From positions 310,001 to 374,000 of the forward strand of contig NZ_JAGTWO010000005.1 in the NCBI RefSeq assembly GCF_018842675.1: a stretch of 64,000 nt of DNA, read 5' to 3'. The position numbers were made by a program, and so were the translations under genes. Below are positions 36,155 to 45,601 of the stretch, piece by piece (position 1 is the first letter of the stretch; each line of letters starts with the position of its first letter). Source of the DNA: Candidatus Pantoea bituminis (lineage in GTDB: Bacteria; Pseudomonadota; Gammaproteobacteria; Enterobacterales; Enterobacteriaceae). The notes beneath the pieces were generated by a model. The model was given only the letters and a program-made list of their open reading frames with translations, was not told where the DNA came from and searched no databases.

Positions 36155-36168
36155 AATTGGGAGTGGTT

Positions 36169-37221
36169 ATGAAAACAATTAAAGGTCCTGGCGTTTTTCT
36201 GGCGCAATTTGCCGGAGAAAGTGCACCCTTTAATACGCTTGCTGGCATGGCATCGTGGGCGGCAGAAAAAGGATTTAAAGGCGTGGAGATCCCCAGTTGG
36301 AATACAAACCTAATCGATCTTCATCGGGCTGCTGAAAGCCAGACTTACGCCGATGAGATACTGGGTGTCCTGAATGAATATGGTCTGACGTTGACCGACC
36401 TCGCCAGCCATTTGCAAGGTCAGCTGGTGGCCTTGCATCCTGCTTTTGATTTGCCGGCTGATAGTTTTGCGCCAGCTGCGCTCAGAAACAATCCTGAGGA
36501 GCGCCAACGTTGGGCAACGGAGCAGCTAAAGATGGCTGCAAAAGCGTCACGCCGGTTAGGGCTGGATAAGCATGTGACCTTTTCAGGCACCTTGCTCTGG
36601 CCGTTTCTTTATCCCTATCCGCAATGGCCCGAGGGTCTGATTGAAGAGGGATTTGATGAACTGGTCCGACGCTGGATGCCAATCCTCAATGTATTTGACG
36701 AACAGGGTGTCGATGTTTGTTACGAGATCCATCCTACTGAGGATCTGCATGATGGCCTGACATTTGAGCGCTTTTTGGAAAAAACGGGCAATCATTCACG
36801 CTGCAATATGATGTATGACCCCAGTCATCTTGTCCTGCAAAGTATTGATTATCTCGCCTTCATCGATCACTACCACCAACGTATTAAAGCTTTTCACGTC
36901 AAGGATGCAGAGTTCCGTCCCAATGGGAAAACCGGCGCCTATGGCGGGTATCAGCCCTGGACGAGCCGCGCGGGGCGGTTCCGTTCTCCAGGAGATGGGC
37001 AAATTGATTTCGCTGCCATTTTTTCAAGCCTGACAGGCTATAACTTTGACGGCTGGGCGGTACTTGAGTGGGAGTGTTGCTTCAAGAATCCAGAAGATGG
37101 TGCACGCGAAGGCGCGCTTTTCATCAACGATAAGATCATTCATGTGACAGAACGATCATTTGATGATTTCTGCAAATCCTATGCAGATCAGTCGCTAAAC
37201 AGAAAAATCATTGGAATTTAG
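36169..37221 (+). CDS. Sugar phosphate isomerase/epimerase-like TIM-barrel protein
   Basis: A 350-residue xylose-isomerase-like TIM-barrel (AP endonuclease family 2) protein. Likely metal ligands are the Glu in VCYEIHPTED, Asp-His in MYDPSHLVLQ, His-Asp in AFHVKDAEF and Glu in AVLEWECC. Related proteins paired with Gfo/Idh dehydrogenases act on 3-keto sugars, inososes or C-glycosides. The pair with the next gene (11 bases apart) is typical. Start at 36169 with GGGAG upstream. Exact reaction unknown. Confidence 0.87.
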   Translation: MKTIKGPGVFLAQFAGESAPFNTLAGMASWAAEKGFKGVEIPSWNTNLIDLHRAAESQTYADEILGVLNEYGLTLTDLASHLQGQLVALHPAFDLPADSFAPAALRNNPEERQRWATEQLKMAAKASRRLGLDKHVTFSGTLLWPFLYPYPQWPEGLIEEGFDELVRRWMPILNVFDEQGVDVCYEIHPTEDLHDGLTFERFLEKTGNHSRCNMMYDPSHLVLQSIDYLAFIDHYHQRIKAFHVKDAEFRPNGKTGAYGGYQPWTSRAGRFRSPGDGQIDFAAIFSSLTGYNFDGWAVLEWECCFKNPEDGAREGALFINDKIIHVTERSFDDFCKSYADQSLNRKIIGI

Positions 37222-37231
37222 GGAGAGTGTC

Positions 37232-38404
37232 ATGAATAAACAGCCATTGAAAGGTCGCCGCATCCGGCTCGGCATGGTGGGCGGCGGTGAAGGCGCTTAT
37301 ATCGGCGGTATTCATCGATTCGCTGCCCGAATGGATAATCAATATGAATTAGTGGCTGGCGCATTTGATGTGGATCCTGGGCGTGGGCATGCTTTTGCTG
37401 CACAGAATTTTGTCGCAGCAGAGCGCTCTTATAAGGATTATCAGACGATGATTGCCGCTGAAAGCACGCGCGAAGATGGCGTGGACATCATCGCCATCTG
37501 CACGCCTAATTTTACCCACTATCCTATCGCCCGCGCCTGTCTTGACGCTGGCATTGATGTGATCTGTGAAAAACCGCTGACCACCACGCTTGATGATGCA
37601 GAGGCTCTGGCTGAAGTCGTGCAGCGTACCGGAAGATTTTTAGGGGTAACGTATACATATTCCGGTTATCCCATGGTGATGGAAGCCCGGATCAAAATCG
37701 AAGCAGGACTGATTGGCAAAGTCCGCACGGTACAGGTTGAATATCCATTGGAATGGATGGCGACAGGCATTGAGCTTAAAAACAATCAACAAGCGGCATG
37801 GCGTGTTGACCCTAAGAAGAATGGGCGGGGCGGTTCAATCGGAGACATTGGCACGCATGCTTATCACTTGGCCAGCTATGTCACTGGCCTGCAGGCCGAA
37901 AGCGTACTGGCCGATCTCGCTACCTTCGTTGAAGGCCGGGCATTGGATGATAACGCACACGTCCTGATCCGTTATGAAGGCGGCGCAAGGGGCATGCTTT
38001 GGTCATCACAAGTCGCTATCGGCTGCTCTAACGCTTTACGCTTGCGCGTTTTTGGTGAAACAGGCAGTTTGATGTGGTTTCAGGAGCAGCCTAACGAGTT
38101 GCTTTATACCTCGCTGGAGGGCGATAGCCAGGTTATCAAACGTGGCCGGGATACGCTCCACGACTTGACGAAAGCACGCACTCGTACGCCGCCCGGTCAT
38201 CCCGAAGGCTACATTGAGGCCTTTTCAAATCTCTACCAAGGCTTCGCGACAATTCTTCGGCTGCGCGATGAAAAGCGCAATCTCACAGAGAATACCCACG
38301 TAATACCGCAAATTTATGATGGATTAAAAGGCGTGGCTTTCGTCGATGCCGTTGTGGACAGCCATGAACAGGGTTCGGTCTGGATGAAACCTAAATACGT
38401 GTAG
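37232..38404 (+). CDS. Gfo/Idh/MocA family oxidoreductase
   Basis: A 390-residue member with RLGMVGGGEGAYIGGIHR (dinucleotide fold), the CEKPLTTTLDDAEALAE lysine motif, GVTYTYSGYPMV and the catalytic GDIGTHAYHLASYVTG. The GEGAYIG start and length fit the subgroup usually found beside a TIM-barrel isomerase, whose substrates are oxidised sugars or cyclitols. The start at 37232 has GGGAGAG ahead. It is distinct from the two Gfo/Idh genes at 23878 and 25021, so the island has three such enzymes. Confidence 0.9.
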   Translation: MNKQPLKGRRIRLGMVGGGEGAYIGGIHRFAARMDNQYELVAGAFDVDPGRGHAFAAQNFVAAERSYKDYQTMIAAESTREDGVDIIAICTPNFTHYPIARACLDAGIDVICEKPLTTTLDDAEALAEVVQRTGRFLGVTYTYSGYPMVMEARIKIEAGLIGKVRTVQVEYPLEWMATGIELKNNQQAAWRVDPKKNGRGGSIGDIGTHAYHLASYVTGLQAESVLADLATFVEGRALDDNAHVLIRYEGGARGMLWSSQVAIGCSNALRLRVFGETGSLMWFQEQPNELLYTSLEGDSQVIKRGRDTLHDLTKARTRTPPGHPEGYIEAFSNLYQGFATILRLRDEKRNLTENTHVIPQIYDGLKGVAFVDAVVDSHEQGSVWMKPKYV

Positions 38405-38596
38405 CACCACAAGAGAGCACATTTGCGTGGCGATCCGTTTTGACATGAAGCAGGGCAGCGATCACATGAGGGTTTTGTGAGGTTTTTTTGAGGTTCTGTT
38501 AACGCAATGTAACTGCTAACCTGGAAAGGAATTCTTCTGCTTTAGAATGGCATGAGGCAGAAAACGTACCCTACAACAGTCAAAAATGAGGTTGCT

Positions 38597-39742
38597 ATGA
38601 CATCTCAATATTTCGTAAATGAAGATCAGGTTTCAGTTGAAGATTTCAGTTCTTTTTGTGCCCAACATGTCGACCGCGCCGACTATCCGCTGGCCAGCGA
38701 AGTCACCTCTGATGTATTGATTTACGATCGGCATGTGCTTGACGAGATTGCAGCAACAGACAAAAAGCGGGTGCTGAGTGAGTTACACAAGGCGCTTTCC
38801 TATGGGCCTGGCGTTTTTGTGGTGCGGGGGCTTTATAGCGATACTGAAATCATTGACAGCGCCTCTCAGGTTTTTGAAGAGATTATGCACGAGGAAGCTA
38901 AGTCCAAGGTACAGGCTGACCACTTTTCAAAAGCTGGCAACAATGGTCGCATCTGGAATGCTCTGCAAAAACTGGCTGAAGCTAATCCACACGTGTTCAC
39001 GAATTACTATGCCAATACCACGCTGGGTTTGATCTGCCAGGCGTGGTTAGGGCCAGCCTGGCGCATGACTTCGCAGGTTAATCAGGTTCGTCCTGGTGGC
39101 GAAGCGCAACAGGCGCACCGTGATTATCATTTGGGTTTTCAACAAAGCGCCTTTGCCGCTGAATTTCCTGTTCCCGCGCAAATTCTTTCGCAATATTTGA
39201 CGCTGCAGGGCGCCGTCGCCCATACGGACATGCCACTCGAATCAGGCCCAACGCGATTATTGCCGTGGTCGCATCAGTATGAACTGGGCTATATCGCTTA
39301 CCGTCGCCCAGAGTTTGTCGATTTCTTTAATGAAAATTATGTCCAGCTGCCGCTGCGCAAAGGGGATGGATTATTCTTTAACCCGGCGCTGTTCCATGCC
39401 GCAGGCAATAATTCGACGCACGATGTCGTACGAACGGCGAACTTGCTGCAAATCTCATCGGCGTTTGGCGTTCCCATGGAGGAAGTCAATCATGAGCAGA
39501 TCCTTAAAGTGATTTATCCCTCACTCAAAGGCAGCACGCTTTCGGAAGAAACGCGCAATGCCGTGATTGCCGTTGCGGCGCGCGGCTATTCTTTCCCAAC
39601 TAATCTGGATACCGATCCGCCGGTAGGTGGATTGGTGCCAAAAACGCAACAGCAGCTCTTGCTGCAAGCGCTGCAGGATAACCTGAGCGCGGAGCAATTT
39701 AACCGCGAATTAGACCAGCACACCGCCAGACGAAAGGCGTAA
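38597..39742 (+). CDS. Phytanoyl-CoA dioxygenase (PhyH) family Fe(II)/2-oxoglutarate oxygenase
   Basis: A 381-residue protein of the PhyH superfamily. The iron ligands are visible as HRDYH (HxD) and the distal His in NPALFHAAGNN; the following STHDVVRTANLLQ contains the 2-oxoglutarate-binding Arg. VNQVRPGGEAQQ leads into the HxD. Such enzymes hydroxylate or oxidatively demethylate varied small molecules. It lies 192 bases after the Gfo/Idh gene, with GAGG seven bases before the ATG at 38597. In this context it might remove an O- or N-methyl group from a cyclitol, but that is a hypothesis. Confidence 0.87.
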   Translation: MTSQYFVNEDQVSVEDFSSFCAQHVDRADYPLASEVTSDVLIYDRHVLDEIAATDKKRVLSELHKALSYGPGVFVVRGLYSDTEIIDSASQVFEEIMHEEAKSKVQADHFSKAGNNGRIWNALQKLAEANPHVFTNYYANTTLGLICQAWLGPAWRMTSQVNQVRPGGEAQQAHRDYHLGFQQSAFAAEFPVPAQILSQYLTLQGAVAHTDMPLESGPTRLLPWSHQYELGYIAYRRPEFVDFFNENYVQLPLRKGDGLFFNPALFHAAGNNSTHDVVRTANLLQISSAFGVPMEEVNHEQILKVIYPSLKGSTLSEETRNAVIAVAARGYSFPTNLDTDPPVGGLVPKTQQQLLLQALQDNLSAEQFNRELDQHTARRKA

Positions 39743-39768
39743 CGCACACCCGGCACCTGCAAAACAAA

Positions 39769-39794
39769 CCAGCCGCAAGCGAGATTGCGGCTGG
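39769..39794. terminator. Bidirectional terminator between PhyH and cytochrome genes
   Basis: Perfect 10-bp arms CCAGCCGCAA and TTGCGGCTGG flank a GCGAGA loop. On the minus strand it is followed by TTTGTTTT, good for ending the dehydrogenase operon. On the plus strand the T tract is poor. Confidence 0.75.
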
Positions 39795-39803
39795 CTGCGC
39801 CAC

Positions 39804-41138
39804 TTATTTTAACGTTGGTACCGTGAGTTTCTCTTTTGCCGCCGTTTGTTTACGCATTGCCGCCACGTCTGCTGCCGTCACTTCCGTTCCCTGATTACCC
39901 CATGACGTACGAACATAGGTGAGAATGTCGGCCATCTGTTGATCATTCATCTTCCAGTCGAAAGAGGGCATTCCGGCTGCGGTAGGTCGGTCTGCGGTGT
40001 TGGCAGCTCGTGCACCGTTTAACAGGGAATTTATCATGTTAGTCGGATTATTGAGCATTGATCTATTACCCGCAAACGCCGGTACCATGCCGCTGATCCC
40101 TTCGCCCTGCACACCATGGCAAGCGGTACAGTTCACTTCAAAGCTCAGCTCTGCGTTCTTCTTACGTGTTTCATCCATCACAAAAGCCTTCGGGGCTGGC
40201 GTGTCGGATGCAGGAAGGCTTCTGAGATAAGCGGTGACGGCCTGTAAATCGCTGTCGCGGAAATATTGCATGGAGTGTTCAACCGCTTCGGCCATTGGCC
40301 CGGCTGCGACGCTCTTGCCATCTGATCCCGTCTTCAGGTATTCAGCGATCTCTTTATTGCTCCAGCTACCGATACCGCTATGTGCATTAGGGGTAATGTC
40401 GGGTGCGTACCAATCTCCGAGCGCCCCACCTTGTAAATATTTACTGCTGATTTCCCCGCCCAGCGCATTGCGCGCCGTGTGACAAACGCTACAGTGCGCT
40501 GGCCCATCAACTAAATATTTTCCACGATTAATCAGGTCCAATTGATCGCTGCTTGACGCTGTTTTAAGGCTTTCAGGCTTGAAACCGCTGTTATCAAAAA
40601 ACAGCAGGTTCCAGCCCGCCATCGCCAGACGAATGTTGTACGGGAAATTCATCCCACCATTTTCATCAATCTTATGGTTTACCGGTTTGAGTGTTGAGAC
40701 ATAGGCCCAGAGATCATGCATGTCCTGATCGTTTAATTTGGCGTATGCGGTATAGGGCATGGCAGGATAGAGGAAACCCTTATCGCCACGGCCGAGACGT
40801 ACAGCATTGAAAAAGTCGCGCTCGGTCATGTTGCCGATACCGGTCTCGCGGTCTGGCGTGATATTCGAGGTTTTAAGCTCCCCGAACGGCGTATTAATTT
40901 TGTATCCGCCCGCAAAACTTTGCTCATGACAGGCTGCGCAATCGCTAAGACGCATGACGTATTCGCCGCGCTTAATGGCCTCTGCATCTGAACTGCGATA
41001 GTCAGCCAACACGGTTTTATTATCAGCAACATCAGAGCGTGAGCTGTCCATCACCAGCCATAATTTGCCGAACACCCCGATCCCCGCCAGAACGGCCAGC
41101 GCCGCCAGACTGTATCCTATTTTCTTTTTTGTACTCAT
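39804..41138 (-). CDS. Tri-haem cytochrome c subunit, gluconate 2-dehydrogenase type
   Basis: A 444-residue periplasmic cytochrome with an uncleaved N-terminal anchor (GYSLAALAVLAGIGVFGKLWLV) and three haem sites: CAACH, CSVCH and CTACH. It has the usual segments GELKTSNITPDRETGIGNM and YAPDITPNAHSGIGSWS. It should pass electrons from the GMC flavoprotein to ubiquinone. Its anchor is N-terminal, while that of the paralogue at 9772 is C-terminal. It follows the flavoprotein gene by 2 bases. Confidence 0.93.
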   Translation of the reverse strand: MSTKKKIGYSLAALAVLAGIGVFGKLWLVMDSSRSDVADNKTVLADYRSSDAEAIKRGEYVMRLSDCAACHEQSFAGGYKINTPFGELKTSNITPDRETGIGNMTERDFFNAVRLGRGDKGFLYPAMPYTAYAKLNDQDMHDLWAYVSTLKPVNHKIDENGGMNFPYNIRLAMAGWNLLFFDNSGFKPESLKTASSSDQLDLINRGKYLVDGPAHCSVCHTARNALGGEISSKYLQGGALGDWYAPDITPNAHSGIGSWSNKEIAEYLKTGSDGKSVAAGPMAEAVEHSMQYFRDSDLQAVTAYLRSLPASDTPAPKAFVMDETRKKNAELSFEVNCTACHGVQGEGISGMVPAFAGNRSMLNNPTNMINSLLNGARAANTADRPTAAGMPSFDWKMNDQQMADILTYVRTSWGNQGTEVTAADVAAMRKQTAAKEKLTVPTLK

Positions 41139-41140
41139 GA

Positions 41141-42909
41141 TTATGCTTTCACCAAGGGAGCAGGATTTTTGATGTACATCTGATGGATGGCCTGAGCAGC
41201 ACGAACAGCCAGCGCGCCCACGGTAATGGTCGGGTTATAGCCGCCGTTATTAGGAAAAGCTGATGCACCAACGACAAACACGTTATGGACATCCCAGCTT
41301 TGCAAGTAAGTATTTACTGCTGAGGTATGGGGATCTGCGCCCATTACCGCGCCGCCAATGGTGTGTGAACTCTCTTGTAAGTAGGGATTCCAGCTGCTGT
41401 CTGTCTGGCGTTCAAAGATGGTGGTGGTGGGGCCCGCTTCCTTCATGATGCTTTTGGCTTTTTCGGTAACGTAGTTCACCATTTTGATATCGTTACTGTT
41501 CCAGTCGAAGGTCACGCGCAGCAGCGGTCGACCATGACGGTCTTTATAGACAGGATCGAGATCGAGGTAAGCGCCGCGCACCGGCATTGATGTGCCCTGA
41601 CAAAACACGGTGGCAGCGGTCTGATAGTCACGTGCATAGCCTGCTTTCCACTCACTTCCCCAGCGTTTTGTTCCTTCACGCAGACTGTTCATATGCTGGA
41701 TAGGGCGGCCATCAGTGTTATAGGCCATGATCCCGGCACCACCGATGAAATCGAGGTGACTGTGATCAAAATTGTCGCCATTGAAGTCATCGATTTGTAC
41801 CGCTAACGCACCACCCCCGATAAAGGGATTCATAAACTCACCATCAAAGAAACCGGTGACTGAGGAACAGCTTTGATAGTTGTAGTTGCGTCCGATCGTA
41901 CCGCGACCGGTTTCTGGGCTATACGGCTCACCAATTTGCGACAGCAGCAACATGCGCACATTGTCCATTTGGTAGGCAGTGATACAGACCACATCGGCAG
42001 GCTGAAAACCTTCAACACCCTCTTTGGTGATGAAGCGAACGCCTTTGGCTGTTTTTCCATCCTCATGTTTGATGACCTGCAACACTTCGGTTTCAGTCAA
42101 CACGCTAAAGTTTGGACGACGCATTAATACCGGAAGAATACAGGCTTGAGGAGAAGATTTACTGAAGTTGCCACAACCGTGGAAATCACAAAAACCGCAG
42201 TACGTGCAGGGGCCCATGGTGACACCCAGTGGATTAACATAGGATTGGGACAGGTTGCCAGCCGGAATGGTGAAAGGGTGATAGCCCATACCTGCTGTGG
42301 TGGTGCGGTACTTTCTCAACCAGTGCGTATCTTTGAGGGGGGCGTTGGATAGTCGCGGCTGCGTGATCCCTCAAAGATATTGCCATTTGGCTGCGGCTGA
42401 CCATTTAGATTACCTGCAATGCCGGAAGTGCCAGCAATGCGCTCAAAGCGATCGTAATAAGGTTCCATTTCAGCATATGTCACACCCCAGTCTTGCAGCT
42501 GCAAGTCCTTCATTTTGCGGGCGCCATAGCGTTCGCGGGTCTGCGTCGCAACTTCAAAATCCCAAGGCGTAAAGCGCCATGACATTCCGGCCCAGTGTGT
42601 ACCTGCACCGCCGACGTTCCAGCCAAACTGATAGGCTGACCAGTCACGAACGGGAGCGGCATCCTGCCGGCTATGGTTACGAAAAGTGGTAGTTTCAACG
42701 CTCATCGGCTGTAACAACTGACGGCGTGTATGCCAGCGAAGTTCATCAGGATCCACGGCAACCGGGAAATCGGTTGACGTATCACGCCAGGCACCGCGCT
42801 CAATCGCGACGACGTTCAGTCCGGCACGCGTTAACTCTTCTGCCATGACGGAACCCGCCCAGCCTAATCCGACAATCACGACGTCGGCTTTATTTCTTAT
42901 TTGTGACAT
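41141..42909 (-). CDS. GMC-family FAD dehydrogenase, gluconate 2-dehydrogenase-like large subunit (frameshifted as read)
   Basis: About 589 residues after correction. It has the FAD fold VVIVGLGWAGSVMAEEL, VGGAGTHWAGMSWRF, the cysteine cluster GPCTYCGFCDFHGC for an iron-sulfur centre, and the catalytic His in SSHTIGGAVMG and Asn in YNPTITVG. This organisation matches gluconate and 2-ketogluconate dehydrogenases of Erwinia, Pantoea and Gluconobacter and related glucoside 3-dehydrogenases. One base added to the G run 42337-42342 (C on the coding strand) joins the halves through PTPPLKDTHWLRKYR. The substrate is open; its place in the cyclitol island hints at an inositol or glycoside. Confidence 0.9.
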
Positions 42910-42926
42910 TTACTCTGCTCCGACAA

Positions 42927-43655
42927 TCAATCTTTTGGAATAAGGCTTACAGGAATTAACTTCAAATTTTCGCCGCGACGGTCAACATATTGGCGGTAGT
43001 CGTAACGTGCACCGGGGAAGCCAATCATCTTCCAGCCAGCCATGGTTTTGTTGCCACCGTAAAGCGGGTCAGCTAAATAACTCTCACGTACGTTTTGCAG
43101 CATTAATTCAAAGAACGCCTGGCTGTTCACCTCCTTGCCAAGATAAATTTTCCCTGCTTCCATCATGGTGAGAAAGGTATCGATTTGTTCTGCATTGAGG
43201 GTATGAAATGAAGCGTGATGATTGACCTGAGACCAGGCTTCCAACGCTTGCAGACCTGTCAAATAACGCTCTCTCGGCGTTGACAAAAACTGTGGCGAAC
43301 CCATTAATTTTTCTTCGTTTTCCGGGCGCAAAGGCCCTTGCAGATACAGCGCCGCGCCGGAACCGTAATCGCCAGCCAGCTGATCGTCTATAAACTCGAT
43401 GGCCCCTTCTTCACAGGCCGAAGGGCCATGATCGTCAGCAGGAATAAGACGATCAAAAATGGCCGTCAGGTTTTTTCTGTCTGTTTCATTGGTCAGAACC
43501 CGATAGCCGCCCGTCATTGCCGGTAACGGTACAGCATCTGAAGTTAATTGAGTTTCAAGCGGAACGTTATGCAGTTCTTTGGCACTCAGCTTTGGCGCTA
43601 ACGTTACCGTCGCCACAAGTGAACTGAGTGAAAAGAGTGCTTCTCTACGATTCAT
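42927..43655 (-). CDS. Gluconate 2-dehydrogenase subunit 3 family protein (Tat-exported small subunit)
   Basis: About 242 residues with a twin-arginine-like signal (MNRREALFSLSSLVATVTLA). Family segments include RLIPADDHGPSACEEGAIEFID, YLQGPLRPENE, FFELMLQNVRESYLADPLYGGN and MAGWKMIGFPGARYDY. The subunit is required for export and assembly of the flavoprotein, which lacks its own signal peptide. The ATG at 43655 has AAGGA eight bases upstream, better than the in-frame ATG at 43661. First gene of the small subunit-flavoprotein-cytochrome operon. Confidence 0.9.
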   Translation of the reverse strand: MNRREALFSLSSLVATVTLAPKLSAKELHNVPLETQLTSDAVPLPAMTGGYRVLTNETDRKNLTAIFDRLIPADDHGPSACEEGAIEFIDDQLAGDYGSGAALYLQGPLRPENEEKLMGSPQFLSTPRERYLTGLQALEAWSQVNHHASFHTLNAEQIDTFLTMMEAGKIYLGKEVNSQAFFELMLQNVRESYLADPLYGGNKTMAGWKMIGFPGARYDYRQYVDRRGENLKLIPVSLIPKD

Positions 43656-44065
43656 ATCCATTTCCTTAATGCTTGCCAGCACGACTTATATTCACCCAAT
43701 GAATAAGTGAACTTCCCTGAAGATTGGCAATAGAAAACCAACCCTGTTAAAAACACGGTAATCAGGCGCGTCATCATTTATTTGAGACGTCAGCGAGCGC
43801 TTTTGGGGACCAAAAGTTATTTAAACGCTTTCGTCTATTATTTTAAAAAGGGCTTAGGTTAATGCGATGATATTGAGCATGGTGATACCTCTGGTGTGTT
43901 AAATGTTAAAAATGAAAAGTAATGTTTAAATACGGATTCTTTGTTTTTTAATTTAGGTCTGAGATCATTACGTAATAATAGTCAAACCTATTTGTGCGTA
44001 ATGGGTTGCTTTGTAAACACAGCTTGCGAGTAGCGTTAGAGGCTACTGCAAGCTGGCTTGCTCTT
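43656..44065. other. Intergenic region upstream of the second dehydrogenase operon
   Basis: This AT-rich 410-base gap lies between the dehydrogenase operon and the end of the LacI gene, both on the minus strand. It holds the operon promoter, a possible LacI-type half-symmetric element AAACGCTTT near 43821 and the stem-loop at 44021-44054. No gene is convincing. Confidence 0.45.
44021..44054 (-). terminator. Stem-loop after the LacI gene
   Basis: AGCTTGC-g-AGTAGC pairs with GCTACT-GCAAGCT around a 7-base loop, a 13-bp stem with one bulge. It lies 12 bases after the LacI stop codon. It has no U tract, so the terminator role is moderate in confidence. Confidence 0.5.
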
Positions 44066-45087
44066 TTATTGCTTAAGATGAGAACGCCGGATAATGAGTT
44101 CTCCTCTTTGCCATTCACTCGCGGGTGAAGACTTATTTTCAGTCAGTCGATTGATCGCTTCCATAATCAGCGTTTCTGCGTTTTGGTGATAAGTCGTTAA
44201 CGCCCAGACAGGTGAATCGGCTTCTTCAATACCATCAAAACCGACAATAGCGATACTATGGAAATCGCCAGTTTCATAAAGCGCTTCCAATGCGCCAATA
44301 GCTAAAATGTCGTTTTCACAGAACAGGGCATCAACACGCTTATCAACGGGTGTGCTGTTTAAATAATCCACCATCATTTGATAACCGAGCTTACGCTCAT
44401 ACCCGCCAGCAATGAGCAAAACATCGACTTTACAGTTATGTGCTTCAAGTTCTGTTTGATAGCCATCCATACGAAGCAGATGACTGGATTCAGTGTCAGG
44501 CCCTTTCATATAGCCAAACCGCGTATAGTCTTGAGCAAGCAGCAATGCGGCTATTTCACGACCCGCCTGATAACCATCAACATTGACGACTTCAATTTTG
44601 CGGTGATCTTCACTGTTACGGCATATCTGCACCAACGGAACAGAGTGAAGGCTTTGAGCGATATCGAGAAGCTCATTACTCAGATCGTTTGCAACAAACA
44701 GAATGCCATCAACCTGTAGCTGATCGGCCATTTGTATCACCGATTGATAATTTTCACCGGCAGTAATATTCAGCACTAGCGCAAGATAACCTTTTGCCTG
44801 TAGCGCCTTGGTTGCCGCATTTAGCACCTGCATTGAATGAGGGTTTTTCAACTCATCTATAGCAATACCAATGATATGCGTATTTTTTTGGTCAAGCTGC
44901 GCGCCAGTAAATTAGGGCGATATCCTAACTCAGCCGCAATTTTCATCACTTTCTCTTTGGTCTCCGGCGCAACGTAGGTACCGGGTGTAAATGCTCTCGA
45001 TACTGTCCATTTTGATACACCTGCGAGTTTTGCCACTGCGCTAGCATTGGCTTTCGTTTTTTTCGGCGTTTTGGTTTCTTTTGTCAT
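44066..45087 (-). CDS. LacI-family transcriptional regulator (frameshifted as read)
   Basis: About 340 residues after correction. The N-terminal helix-turn-helix (ASAVAKLAGVSKWTVSRAF, then APETKEKVMKIAAELGYRPN) is followed by the hinge (LLARSLTKKN) and a periplasmic-binding-like sensor domain (IIGIAIDEL, DGILFVANDLSNE, GREIAALLL, CENDILAIGALEAL, VGFDGIEEADS). One base added to the T run 44883-44889 (A on the coding strand) joins the two parts. The start at 45087 fits the family, though its ribosome binding site is weak. It probably controls the dehydrogenase operon downstream and itself. Confidence 0.86.
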
Positions 45088-45269
45088 AGATTCGCTTGAG
45101 TCATGTTTGCATCCGTTACCGACATTGAACGTCAAACGAAAACGAAAAGAAACTTTCTGTAGCGCATCCTGCTCACAACGTGACTGACGTTATGTATTCG
45201 TATGGACTTTTCGACAACCATTAAGAACGTGTTGAGATTATGTTAACTCGAGCAGGCGTATGCAAATAC

Positions 45270-45291
45270 TTTCTGCACCTAGGTGCAGAAA
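45270..45291. promoter_or_regulatory. Candidate operator, perfect 22-bp palindrome
   Basis: The left arm TTTCTGCACCT is followed at once by its exact complement AGGTGCAGAAA. A further GTGCAG word follows at 45294. It lies 183 bases upstream of the LacI gene. Perfect symmetry over 22 bp in a promoter region indicates a dimeric regulator site, most simply for the LacI protein. Confidence 0.6.
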
Positions 45292-45546
45292 AAGTGCAGC
45301 ATAAGCTTCAGAGAAGGCTGTAATAAGTTTAACAGGTAAAAAGATAGGTCAGTTTGTTACGAAATATGGCGAAGCGAATAATAAATAAGCGTTTGAGTGG
45401 CTTATTTATACATCATAAAAGCGTGTTTTGTACTCACCCTTTTAATAAACAACGGGAACTATTCTTCATTGGTATTATTTGCTACCGGGAGGAATGTAGA
45501 AAGAAAGACGAAATGTATGACGGGAGGCAAAAATACCTTTTTTATT

Positions 45547-45579
45547 GATGTGCAGTTCTGAATATCAAAACTGCACATC
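45547..45579 (-). terminator. Stem-loop after the amino-acid ABC operon
   Basis: Perfect 11-bp arms GATGTGCAGTT and AACTGCACATC flank an 11-base loop, 22 bases after the ATPase stop codon. The sequence following it on the minus strand is A-rich rather than U-rich, so Rho-independence is uncertain. Confidence 0.55.
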
Positions 45580-45601
45580 ATGACAGACAAGGATTTATCC
45601 C

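Larger units (their letters stand above)
45088..45601. other. Intergenic region with 22-bp palindrome
   Basis: A 514-base AT-rich gap upstream of the LacI gene and downstream of the amino-acid transporter ATPase gene. It carries the palindrome at 45270-45291 and the stem-loop at 45547-45579. A 64-codon open frame at 45354-45548 has no ribosome binding site and no recognisable features, so I do not call it. Confidence 0.5.

Noticed and set aside
43821..43829. LacI-type operator AAACGCTTT before the second dehydrogenase operon
   Set aside because: The symmetry is imperfect and short; it is mentioned only as a possible element in the intergenic entry.
45354..45548. 64-codon open frame in the LacI upstream region
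   Set aside because: No ribosome binding site, no recognisable features, and it lies in AT-rich control DNA.
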